Shown here: piece by piece, positions 31,241-42,031 of the stretch
Layout: each line of letters begins with the position of its first letter
How positions within the stretch are numbered: position 1 is the first letter of the stretch
Source of the DNA: Ulva prolifera
Lineage: Eukaryota > Chlorophyta > Ulvophyceae > Ulvales > Ulvaceae
Direction: 5' to 3'
Length of the DNA: 64,000 bases
Assembly: GCA_023078555.1 (NCBI GenBank)
Contig: CM041197.1
Location: 11,319,257-11,383,256 of the forward strand
Program-made: the position numbers and the translations under genes
Notes under the pieces: generated by a model
What the model was told of the DNA's origin: nothing
What the model saw: the letters and a program-made list of their open reading frames with translations, nothing else
Database searches by the model: none

Positions 31241-33417
31241 ATGATAGCGCGTTCATCCGTCATGCGGCTGCTTTTCAATGCGTCCACGCGCATATCAAAT
31301 GGCTCGGTGTGGATCCCTGCGGCAAGCGTCCGGACGCCTGCCGCGCATGTTTCTGTGCTACGTATGCGTGAACCTCTCAGGTTATTCTGCCTGTTTGAAA
31401 TTGTATGTGCCTGCGCGTTGTACATCCTCGACGGTCGCAATGCAGAGCTGCGCTGGCGTCGCGCCACGAGCCGTGCTGTGAAACATCCTTGCGTACAGGG
31501 GCCCTATGCAGCACAGCGACACAATATGACACCATCTATCCTCAAGCACAATAGCTGCAGCAGGTCATGCGTGCGACTCATGTGCTCTCAGACGACTGCG
31601 GAGACTTCCGGAGATGTAGCAGCTGACGCGGAGGTGCCTGTCCCTCAGACTCAAGAAGCGTACAACGAAGCCCTCGCCAGCGCGTATTCTGAACTAGAAG
31701 AGGAACAACGCGAGAAGCCCTTCAGTACAGAGAAGTTTTTCCCGTCCTACGCCAATGTGGTCACAATGACCGGGACGATGGCTGGTGACCCAGTCATCAG
31801 GCAGTTCAACAGCGGGACGACCATTGCCACCGTGTCTCTACGAGTAAGGCGGCCAAACACGAAAATCGTTGACACGTGTGCTTCGTCCAATCTTGTTGAC
31901 ATTCTGCATGCAGCAACGCCCCCACTATGGCTTGTACAGTGTGTGTGGCTGGGCACCTGTAAATGTCCCCTTCCCATCTCTGTAGGTACATTATCGAGGC
32001 CTGGGATGACCTTGCACACCGATTCCAGCTTCATCTGAAGAAGGGAACACGCGTTCAAGTCCACGGATCTCTCAAGGTCGATCGGTTCAAAAGCAAGGAG
32101 ACGGGCGCTCCCCAAACCAAAACCTGCATCAACGTCAGCAGCGCCTGGATTATTGATCCCACCACCATCCCACCAGAAAGCGGTACGGTCATGAGCCACC
32201 TGTCCATATCGCTCTCCCTCCAGTCTGTTCCTGAGGCAGCATGTACCCATGAGCATGTCCTGGGCAGCACACTGTCTTCACCACAACGATCCAAACGGCT
32301 TGCTGCAGACTGCCGACTTCAAGAGGAGCTATGGGACGAGCTGAGGGCGAGCCCAGACAGCTTCTGGGACAACCGCAGCTCAAAGGTCAACCCCCGCGCC
32401 CCCGACTTTGTCCACAAGGCCACCGGCGACGCCCTCTGGGCCTCCTCCGACCCGCCCCAGTGGTACATCGAGGAGAACGCCTATGCCACAGCCACCGGCC
32501 CGCAGCTCGATCCCGTGTTGGCCGGCGACGCGATGGACCAGACGTACACCGCGCCCCCGGACTATGGCGATGCGTCTGCGGACGGGCTCGCAGAGATTGC
32601 AGCGGCCGGGGCAACTCCCGGCAGCTGGGGCGGCGCCAGCGGCGGCGCAGCCGCCGCCGCCACGGACCGCTGGGGTGGTGCTGGCGGCAGCTACTTCGGT
32701 GCTGCTGCAAGCGGCGGCGTGGCCGGAGGCGCGGCCGGCGGCCGCCGCGCGGCTGCGAGCGGCGACATGGCGGCGCTGTGGGAGGAGTACCGGAACAGCC
32801 CCGGGAGCTTCTGGGACAACCGCGAGGGCAAGCGGAACCCGCGGGCGCCGGATTTCAAGCACAAGCAGACTGGGAAAGGGCTGTGGATGGAGAGCGCTCC
32901 GGCTTGGTTTGATCCGAGCCAGGTGCCGGCGAGGGGCAGTGCGGGCGGAGGTGTGATACTGCCAGGGTTTCCGGGGCTTCCTTGCCGGAACATTCCCTGC
33001 AGAGCTGTGTGTGCTGCGCACCGTGAAGGGCCATGTGGCAGCTGCCGAGTCGCGTGTGTAGACAGCTGGCCGTGTCGTTGAATTGAGCGCCACTGCCATC
33101 CGCACACTTGTGCCTGCGCGACTCCACACATGCCATGCGTTGTTCGATCGACGTCATGGTGGTCAGGCGCCTGGGCCGGAGTGACGGCGGCGCGTTGTGC
33201 AGGCGGTGGGCGGCCGCCGTCGGCGGAGATGGAGGAGCTGTGGAGGCAGCTGATGGCCTCGCCGCAGGACTTCTGGGACAACCGCGCGAAGAAGCTCAGC
33301 CCAAAGTCGCCGGACTTCAAGCACAAGCAGACCGGGGGGGCCCTCTGGCTCAACTCGAAGCCTGCCTGGGTCACCGTGACCGACCCTGGCACGCAGCTGC
33401 AGGCGATCGATGGGTGA
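31241..33417 (+). CDS. OSB: organellar single-stranded DNA-binding protein (OSB) with three PDF motifs
   Basis: OSB proteins bind ssDNA in plant mitochondria and plastids and restrain illegitimate recombination. Exons about 31241-31875, 31986-32182, 32309-32950 and 33203-33417, all phase-compatible, give up to 562 residues. An OB-fold domain is split over exons 1 and 2: VVTMTGTMAGDPVIRQF, GTTIATVSLRV, then YIIEAWDDLAHRFQLHLKKG and VQVHGSLKVDRF. Three PDF motifs follow: ELWDELRASPDSFWDNR...NPRAPDFVHK, LWEEYRNSPGSFWDNR...NPRAPDFKHK, and LWRQLMASPQDFWDNR...SPKSPDFKHK, each ending in a TG-x-(A/G)LW turn. An Ala/Gly-rich linker of about 110 residues separates the first two. The N-terminus is uncertain: the frame is open from 31133, and the Met at 31241 begins a basic, Ser-rich presequence-like segment, but an unseen intron before TTAETSGDV is possible. 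Confidence 0.9.
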
Positions 33418-35124
33418 TGGGCTCATCGTATCAGGTGGCTGTGTGCAGGATCGATCCGTCTGGTTCAGTGTCTATGACATGGAAGGGAAGCGGAGGATTT
33501 CTGGGTGTTGTCGTATATCAGAAAGCACAGCGGAGGAGCACGCCCCGTCTTGCAAGCTGCAGAGTGACTGTCGCTGCAAAGGACACGTCGCTGCAGAATG
33601 ACTGCTGCGTATGGAGTGCTGAGCTGGCAGGGAGAGACCGCAGGGATGTGGTGGGAGCGGTGCATGTTGCCGGCGCTCCAAGCATGTCAGTGCCATGCAA
33701 CGTTCGCGTGCTTGTAGATAGAGCTGCTGTCGAGCTGACACTGCAAGCGCTTCCGTGGCCAGCTTGTACAGTCTTTCATTTGCCTGGTGCCTGGCTGGAT
33801 GGTTGCTTGAAGGGGGCGGCTGCTCCTGATGCTACGTAAGGCACATGCTTCCGTAGCGCACGCTGTATAAATCCGTATGAACCTGCTTGCACCACATCAC
33901 CTCTGTCGACATGCTGAAAGACCCACAGGTGTCACGGAGCAGGTGAATTGGTTGTAACCGCACCTGAGTGTATCTGCATCATCCGAATACTTCTCATCAT
34001 ATGGCAGTACAAATAGTGTTTTGTAGTCACGTATGGAAAAGGTCATTGTTCCACTGTGACACTGACCACCGCTGCCGTGGCTGCCCAGTTACGCAAAGTA
34101 CTCTCGAAATGTTGGAGTGTGCTACGACAAAGAACCATTGTGAGTGTGGAAGTGTGCATCACGCTCAGCTTCCATATGCGATGTGTATCACACACAAGCG
34201 CTTGAAGGCCGATTCGAGTCGTACACTGGTGCAGAACAGCCCTCAGGCAGTGGGGGACAAGCACAGGAGGCTAATTCGGGAGGTCAGGCATGCTCACAAG
34301 ATGCTGCTTAACCGATCAGCCGGCGCAATAGGAGCCTCCTGTGGGACTCAAGGCGATCCCTGCTTTGAACAAAAACATATCATATGGCAGGCACAGGGCG
34401 GACGGCCTCGAAACATGCCTTGCCACACCGAGACAAACCACCAGCCATAGCAGCTGCATGTTAACGTGCCGGCTACCGCTCCACAGCAGATCTACACGCT
34501 ATCCCAGGCTCAAATGGGCAGAGCAAAGCAAAGCTCGACACATCACGGAGGCACAGCAGCTGCTGGGAGGCCTGGGCCTGGCGGCAGGCATCGCCGCTAC
34601 AGACCGGCGAGCACACTCCGGAAGTGTGGTGCCACAGCAGGCGGAGGCACACTGTGGATGACGGCTGCAGTGTGGCGTTGGCGTGCTGCAGCCACCTGCC
34701 TCTCCAGCATTGCCTTCGTAAGACAGAGCTGACAGCAGCATGGCATCCGATTGCAGGGCCCACATTCATTCAACACAGGATCAGCATATCTGCTACATAG
34801 CCATCTCGTACATTTCCGCAACTCTGAGATCTCTCTGACATCAGGCAGCAGATCATCTGGCCCTCCAGGCCCTGCCCCCCTAGCAGCCAACGCGCAGGCC
34901 AGCCCCTTGCAAGGCTGCAGCAGAACAGGTGTGCAACAATCGAGCCCTGCCAAGCAAGGACACGCCCACACACATACATCAATGGCACAGCTCAAAGCGC
35001 AGCTACACACACACACACACCAACAGATCACTCGCATGCATCACGCAAGTGCGATCGCTGGATATGCACGATCAACCATGCTTGCAGCCACGCCACGGGG
35101 AGAGACGCTCGAACAGGCCAGTAG
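33418..35124. other. convergent intergenic region with a short CA repeat
   Basis: Lies between the OSB stop and the end of the minus-strand Pro-rich gene. No gene was recognised. A (CA)n stretch of about nine units is at roughly 35005-35022. Confidence 0.5.
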
Positions 35125-38100
35125 CTACTCAGCCAGTGGCTTCTGAACCTGCACGATGAGCTCCTGCCTCGCTAGTGCCGCTCGGTAGGCCGCCCACCGT
35201 GTCCCCAGGTCTTCGTTGTCACCGCGTCGAGCCACCAAGGGCCCTCCGCCGCGGGTGGCGAGCAGGGTGCATCCTTCCACAATATTCTGAGGCGTCTCCA
35301 CACTCGGCAGCCTGCCCCTGCGGGGAACCGCGCGCTCCGCACGCGGCTCGGCCGCGCCGCCGCCGCGGCCGGCATGCGCCACCGACGCACCGGCCTCCGC
35401 GGCCTGCACGGAGGTGCGCCGCTGCTCCGCTCTGGCCGGGCCAGGGCTCCCGGTCGTCGGCAGGGCTGCGGACGGCTCCAGCCGTGCGACGGGGTCAGCG
35501 GCGGAGGGGCCGCCGCCGGAGGCGGGACGCAGGCTGGTGTGTGCGTGTGGGGTGGCTCCACCGCGACCCGCCTGTGGCGGAGGGGGCTGGCCGTGGCCAC
35601 AGGGGCGCAGCGGCGGTGCGACCGGGACCGTGACCGCTGGCGACTGCATGCTGTGCAGGGCGCGCAACGGCGGTGCGGCAGAGGTGGAGGGGAGCGGCGG
35701 CAGCCTCGGCGCGGCTGCGGCGCTGCCTGGCGGTACAGGCGCCGCGCCGCCGTTCCGTCTGCTGCCACCGTACTTCCTCGAGACGGCTTGAGCAAGCTGA
35801 TCTAGCTCATCAACCAGTTCGGCTTCGAGGTCGCGCCCGCCCGGCGCCGCCTGGCGCGCCCGGTCCACGCAGCGCTTCACTGCGTCCGCGGCCGCCTTCT
35901 GAACCGGCCGCACCTGCGAGGTCTCCGGCAGCGGCGGCTGGGTCGCCAAGTCGCGGAGAACATGACGCCGTCTTTTCGCCGACATTGTATTCCACTGAGG
36001 GACCTGCGCCGCCTGAACGGGCGGCGGCGGGCTCGGCGTGTGCGTGTGTGCAGGACCCCCGGCGGGGGCTGCGGGCTGCCGCGGCGCGCGGCTCCGCGCG
36101 GCGGCAGCTGCACGCTGCGCAGCGGCCGGGCCCGGCGGCGGCGGCGGCGGCGGCGGCGCCGCCGCCACGGGCACGGTGGCGCGGGTCGCGCCCTTCATAA
36201 TGTCGTGCGTGAGATTCTCAAACCAGTTGGCCTCGAAGCTGGTGAAGCAGTCACGGCAGATGTTGAGCACGGCGCCGGCGCGCAATAAGACACCGGCCAT
36301 AATGACGGCGCTCGGCGGCTTGTCACAGTTGAAGCAGTTTCGGTGCATGCCGCCGGCCCTCTTGCACTCGCACAGCCACACCTCCACCGGCGTCCGGGCC
36401 TCCACCTCCTGCATACGTATGCTCATTGCCCTGCGGTAACACCCCACCGGCATTATCCCCCAACAAACGGCAAACCATTCCCGCTACCCGGCATCACACC
36501 GAACACTGCGCTCTGTGTGTCCCTAGGTGCATGCATGTCCTGCATGAGACGGGAGCGCACCAGCAGGTAGCGCACGAAATCGTTCGGCACGGAGGCCCGT
36601 GACCGCCGCGCAGAGCCCCTCGCGAGGTGGTACACCATGCAGCACCCCGGACATGATCGGTAGAGAGGCCCGGTGCTCGCGCTGGCCATCTTCCTCCCGC
36701 CGCGCTGCGTGCTGGGCTGCTCGGCGTACGGGCTCAGCACGGTATGCAGGTGTGAGTGCACTTGGTCGTAGACCCCACGGCAGAGCCAGCAGGTGAACAC
36801 CGCAATGCCGCCCCTGAAGCCACGCGTCTCCGCGCGTTGCGCGATCACCTGTGCGAGCGGTAAAGCCATGACCGGCGGGCTAGCTACGGCGACCGCCATC
36901 ACCTTGGGGTTGGGCGGCTGTGATGGTGTGTGGGCCGCAACACGTGTGTTGACGGCTGCGGGCGCGGAACCTCGTTCTACCAGGGGCCGCGGGGCGTTGA
37001 TTTGTACACCAGACACCGGGATACCTGTTGCATGCATGTTGCGTTGGCCATGCGCCTTCGGCACGGCAGATGCTGCTGGGGCAGGAGGCGCCTGCCATGC
37101 AGTAGCTCCAGAGGTGGCGGGGGGATTCACGGGCGGACTCGCGCTGCCTCCTGGGCCGGCCGCCGCGGCAGCCCCCATCAGCCGCTCCTCCGATGACGAC
37201 AGGTCAGCGAAGCGCGCATCGCTGTGCGACCGCGGCAGGGGCTCTGCCGTGGCGGGCACGCTCGCGGGAAGCCACACGTTCCGCAGCGGCCCCGGCATCG
37301 GCTGCACCACCTCGGGCCTCAGAATCGACCCCAGCGCCTCCAGCCTCCCCACAGCTTGCTGCGGCGGACGCGGCGCTTCCGCCGCGCCACCCCCTCCCCG
37401 CCCGGACTGCGCACACGCATCCGCCAGCGGCGCACTCCCCTCGGCAGACGGGAAAGCGCCCGAGGCTCGGGTCCGCGCCGCCGCCGTGCCCGGCGGAGCG
37501 CTGGCAACTGGCGCAACGGCGGACGCCGCTGCCGCCGCCGCTGGCTGCTGTGGCGGCCGCAGCTCAGCAGCCCCTCTGCGCTCCCCAGGCCCCTCCTCCG
37601 CCTGCACCCTGACCAGCGCAGCAGCGCCAGAAGAAACGCGCACATGATGCGGTGCCTCATGCGGGGCCTCGGCCGCACCGGCTGCAGCTTCACCGGGATC
37701 CCTGCGCGTGCTGGGTGAATCGCGGGCATCTGTCGCGGATGGCGGCTCGAGCGCCGGTGGCTCGGCAGCCCCCAGCGCACGTGTGGCATTGGTATGCTGC
37801 AGGCCGGAACGGCGCTCTGCATGCATGCAGCCGCAATCAGCCGCTGCGTGTGCAGAGATCCGAAACGCAGAAGGGTCACGGTGACCAGGGTCATAAGATC
37901 CCGGGCTTGGTGATGTCAGCTACTGGACTCCCGAGCCTACCGTTCTCCGATCACAGAAGTGCCATCACACAAGCAGCATGAGGGGTACCCTGCCGAGCAC
38001 AGCCGACGCACGCAAACGCACTGCAGCGGGTCCGACAGACCGCGAAAATGCAGGCACACCACGTCGCGACGCACCCGTTCTGCCGGCCGTGGCTGCCGGG

Positions 38101-40812
38101 GTCTGTGGCGGCGCCAGCCTGGGCGTTTGCGCCGGTGACCACTCCCCGGCACTCATGGCGTCCAGCTCCGCGTCCAACTCGGCCTTTATGTCTGAATCCA
38201 GCGACGCCGCCGCCGCCGAGTGGGCCGCGGAATGAGCCCCGCCCTTCGAACCAGCCTCCTCACGTTGCGCAGCAGCGCGCGGGGACTGTGCCGATACACC
38301 GGCGGCGGCGGCCTCCACCGATGTCGCAGGCTCCCGCGTGAGGGTCCGACTAACCTTATTTGCAGGCGCAGCATGCTCACGCGCGGCCGCGGCTGGCGGG
38401 CAGGGCACGCCGGCACCCCCGGCGCCACTCTGCTGTGCTGTGTGTGCTGTGCTGCAGACTGCGCGCTCCGCCGTGTCCACCGCGCCAGGTGGGGTGGCGC
38501 CGGGCGCTCGCCGCGGCTGCACCGCTCGGTCAGGCCTGACGCGCCGCGGCTCTGCGGGGTTAGGGTACTGCACTGGGGGCACAAGGCCCGGTGCGCGCAC
38601 GGTCGCCGCGGCCGCCGGGATGGCTGCGTGAGCGCACTCCGGCACGGGTTCGCGCGGTGAGACTTCAGCGCGCGCCGCAGGATCTGATTGGCGGCCCCCG
38701 GTGTCTGTGGCTTGAGGGGCACACGGAGCCGTCACTCGCGGCGCCGCGCCGTCGAGCAGGCCCTGCGCGGGAGGGTCCCCAGGCACGGTGCCAGCCCCTA
38801 TAGATCCCGCCAGGGCCTCCGCCGAAGCCGGCGTCGCCTGGATTTGGCCCGGCTCGATTGTTGATGCAGCCTTGGCTGCAGCCTGTGTATCACCCACGGA
38901 GACGCCTCGAGGGAGGGGCACTTGTGCAGAGGCGGTGCCTTGCAGCGGGGCGGCAGGGGCCGGGGAGGAGGGCCGCTCGGCGGGTTTGCCGAGAGACGGC
39001 GTCCGAGCCACGGTCCCGGGGGTCGCGCTGTCCCCTCGGGAGGGCGTGTCCAGGAGCGGCGCCTCCTGCGAGGGTGCGCGGCCGCGTGTACTGGTCGACC
39101 GAGGCGCTGCCTCCGTCGTGCCGTCCCGGGACGCCTCGTGGGAGCGGCTGGAGTGGCGCCGCTTGTCACCACGGTGCATCTCGCCACCTGCATATGCGGT
39201 GCCGCTTCTATGCGACAGCTGAGCTTGATGTCCAGTCCGAAAGGACAGAACGCCTGTGCTGTGCTGTGCTGTGCTGTGGAGCCCACGTTGCGGCCCCTGG
39301 CACGTCCCACGTACGGAAAAATCGCCCGTCTACTTTGTGCGGATCCGTTCGTGTAACGCACGTCAACTGGTGTTGAGGCATGCAGGAAACAGAGCACCCT
39401 TACACCACCAGGCAGCCTCAAACCCTCGCTCCGCGAATCCTCGTGTTGGCACCCTTGCAGCCACGCTGCAGCCGCGCTCCTTGCCGTGCATAGCACTACA
39501 CCAGAGACAGCACCGTCAGCATTCTGTAGTACACACCAGATTCCCCCCGTGCCGGAGATCCATCCTCTGATCGCCGCCGTCGCCGCCGTCGCCGCCGCTG
39601 TGCCACCTCGTCGTCTCCAGCTGGCGCAGACTGCCGGCGCGCCCTGCTGTCAGCGGCCGGCTCCGCAGCCTCGTCGGGCGCCTCGCCCCACCCCGCCGAC
39701 TCAGCCCCCCGGCCGCCGCCGGAGCGCCGCCGCGCCTTCCGCGGCCGAGACCCGGACGGCGAGCCCCCCCGCCGTTTCCCGCGGTGCTGCACCATCGAGT
39801 TCAACGTGTGTATCACCGACAGCAGCTGCGAGCCGCCGCTCTCGCCCAGGGCGCTGACTGCCGTGTGAAGGCTCTCCATGAGGTCGCCGCTACCGCCGCT
39901 ACTGTATGAGTCTCCGCTGACGCTCTCAGACACGCGGCGGCGGCGGCGGCGGCGCCGCCGCGCGCGGCCGCGGCTGCGGCTGCGGCCTCGGCTCTTCCGC
40001 GGCTCCTCGAGGACGCTGCCTCCGCACGGCGTTGCCGGCCGCCCGGCCTGGGAGCCCTGGAAACCCTCTGATTGCTTCAGGGTTTCGGAGGGCCGGGGGC
40101 TGTCCGTAGAGGTTGGGGGGGCGGCGATGGAGGGGTATGAGGAGGGGGACGTGGGGAGCGGCGGCGGGGCGTCAGTCGGCAGCGGTGGGGGGTGCGCTTC
40201 GAATGGCGGCAGTGGCGGAGGGGCATGGTAGGGTGGGGGTCCGCGCGGCGGTGTGCCATAAGCTGCGTCAAACGAGCCCCCGGGCTGGTGCATGAGCCCC
40301 GGTGCAGGCTGGACGGGCGGCATGGGGGCCGCGTACGCATGCGAGGGGACGTGGTGACGAGGCTGGTGTCCAAGAGGGACGGCCAGCCATGGCGATGCAC
40401 GTCCGGAAGGGAGGGGCTGACCGAAGTGTTGGGCGTCAAAGCCTGGAGGCTCATAGCCAGGGGGGAGCGGCTGATCACTGGGGAATCCCTGGAACGGCGG
40501 GGGGTGGAATGGTGGCGGGTGAGCTGGGGGGACGGGCCGGACATTGTAGTCTTCTGGCGGGGGAGGCGGGGGTTTTGGAGGGGTGGTGAAATGGGCAGGG
40601 GCGGCTGATGGAGGGCGTGCGGTGCCACCTGGCGGTGTTGCCGCGTGTACGTGGGGTGCTTGGATGGCCACGTTGGGCCGGGGTGGTGGGAGGACTTGTG
40701 GGTGGGGTAGTGGGAGAGGGGGGCATGGAGGCCGCTTGCGCTGATTAGGCTGTGGGGAGTCCAGCGCTGGTGAGGCTGCCACGCTGTGCTGTCGAGGAAC
40801 GCTGCCGTTCAT
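35125..40812 (-). CDS. very large Pro/Ala/Arg-rich protein with Cys/His cluster, unassigned
   Basis: Four long minus-strand exons: 40812-39537, 39187-38060, 37816 to about 36500, and about 36408-35125. The first two junctions fit in phase 1 (TCTG|GTGTGT to TGCAG|GTGGC; CGTG|GTGTGC to TGCAG|AGCGC); the third donor is ambiguous. The product is about 1,650 residues. Exon 1 is Pro-rich, then RS/Arg-rich (KSRGRSRSRGRARR, later runs of Arg) with Ser/Gly patches, which suggests nuclear localisation. The middle is Ala/Pro/Ser-rich and disordered. The only compact region spans exons 3 and 4, with CWLC, CPGCC plus a nearby His, CEC, CFNC and CRDC pairs separated by conserved-looking hydrophobic segments (VFTCWLCRGVYDQVHSHLH; NDFVRYLLVRSRL; AGVLLRAGAVLNICRDC), so it may bind zinc. 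GC content is higher than in the neighbours. I do not recognise the family. Confidence 0.62.
39254..39278. repeat. (CTGTG)5 in intron 1 of the Pro-rich gene
   Basis: Five exact CTGTG units within the 349-base intron 39536-39188. Confidence 0.95.
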
Positions 40813-42031
40813 CGCGGAGTGAGCCTAGGCGCGAGACCGTGCGCCCGCGAGCTCCGCGGACATCCGGAACACGCCGCCGAGGCCTACAGTCCAACACTGT
40901 GATGTCACCGATGTAATCGGTGCGACATAGAATGGCGCAGTGCGGTTGAGACCAGCTCGGCCAGGCATGGGGACAACATGAGCACGCCTTCGACGGGCAG
41001 CGAGTGGTGCAGCTCAGCCAACCTTTGGAGGCTCAGACCTCTGCATAAGAATTGAAAGCGCAGCATGATTTGGTCTGTAGGGACAGGACGCAGGCCCGAC
41101 AAAGGGGCCAACAGTGCAATCGAAGAGACAAAGTCGGCATGCCAGCTATCACTGCCATCCGCCAAACATGGAGCAGACTTTAACTTTGAGTGTAAAGCGA
41201 ATAAGTTTACTGTAGCCATTGCAAGTCCACGTGTCAAAATTGCATTCGGGTACGGGGCCCTCGGAAAGTTTGGTCGTACCAGCCTCGCTCTCCGGATCCA
41301 ATCGTCGATGGCCAGGCAATTCATGACAGTGTCTACAGTGAACAATATTCAAGAGACATTGCCGGTGTCTGTGTTACGCCTGCGCACAACGCATTGCATG
41401 TACCGGGAAACATAATAAACAGAGCGCAGATCAATCTCACGATAGATATGAAAGCATTCAGCTGTAACTTGCAACTCCATTCATATGATCATGAGCTCGT
41501 CCGCATGTCGTATTGCACCGCCTTGCCAGCTGCTAGGCAGCATGCATCTATCCTGACACCGTTCAGGGCTGTCACTCGCCGGCATTGAGCATCACACAAA
41601 AGGCTCCAATGGCATGATTGTAGTATACTCTTTTGTCCCGTGATGTTGAGTTCGCAAGAACTCGCTTGGGGAAGCATCTCAGCGCTGCTGCAGATGTTCA
41701 CGCATGGCGCGGTTTTACTGCACATGGTCTGGAGAGGAGCAGGACGTCGTGCAGTCTTAAATTCTGTGCAGAATTTACGTAAGGAATTGCAGAGTAATTC
41801 TCTGCGGAATCGCGCGAAGAAGCGGTGTTTGCTTTGCCTTCGCGCGTGTATCGCATGCGTGTGACTGTCCGAGGGCTGCGTTGTTCATCACACACATCTA
41901 GCCCACCAGGACCCGGTAGTTGCACCCGAAGCAGTATAGTAGTGTTATGATGGGCATGAAGCTGTCAACGGGGGCTGAGGGAGCACTATTGTTGATCGGT
42001 TCATAATGCTCGATGTTCCTTATAGCAGGCC
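40813..42031. other. divergent intergenic region
   Basis: Lies between the minus-strand Pro-rich gene and the plus-strand FAD monooxygenase. A plus-strand frame at 41065-41415 and a minus-strand frame at 41345-40905 overlap each other and neither has a recognisable domain. The promoters of both flanking genes should be here. Confidence 0.5.

Noticed and set aside
35125-40812. Idea that the GC-rich long-exon block is a foreign or viral insertion
   Set aside because: The exons are joined by the same GTGTG/TGCAG introns as host genes and there is no virus hallmark protein, so it reads as a host gene.
40905-41415. Overlapping plus and minus frames of about 120-150 residues
   Set aside because: No recognisable domain, mutual overlap, and a position in a divergent promoter region.
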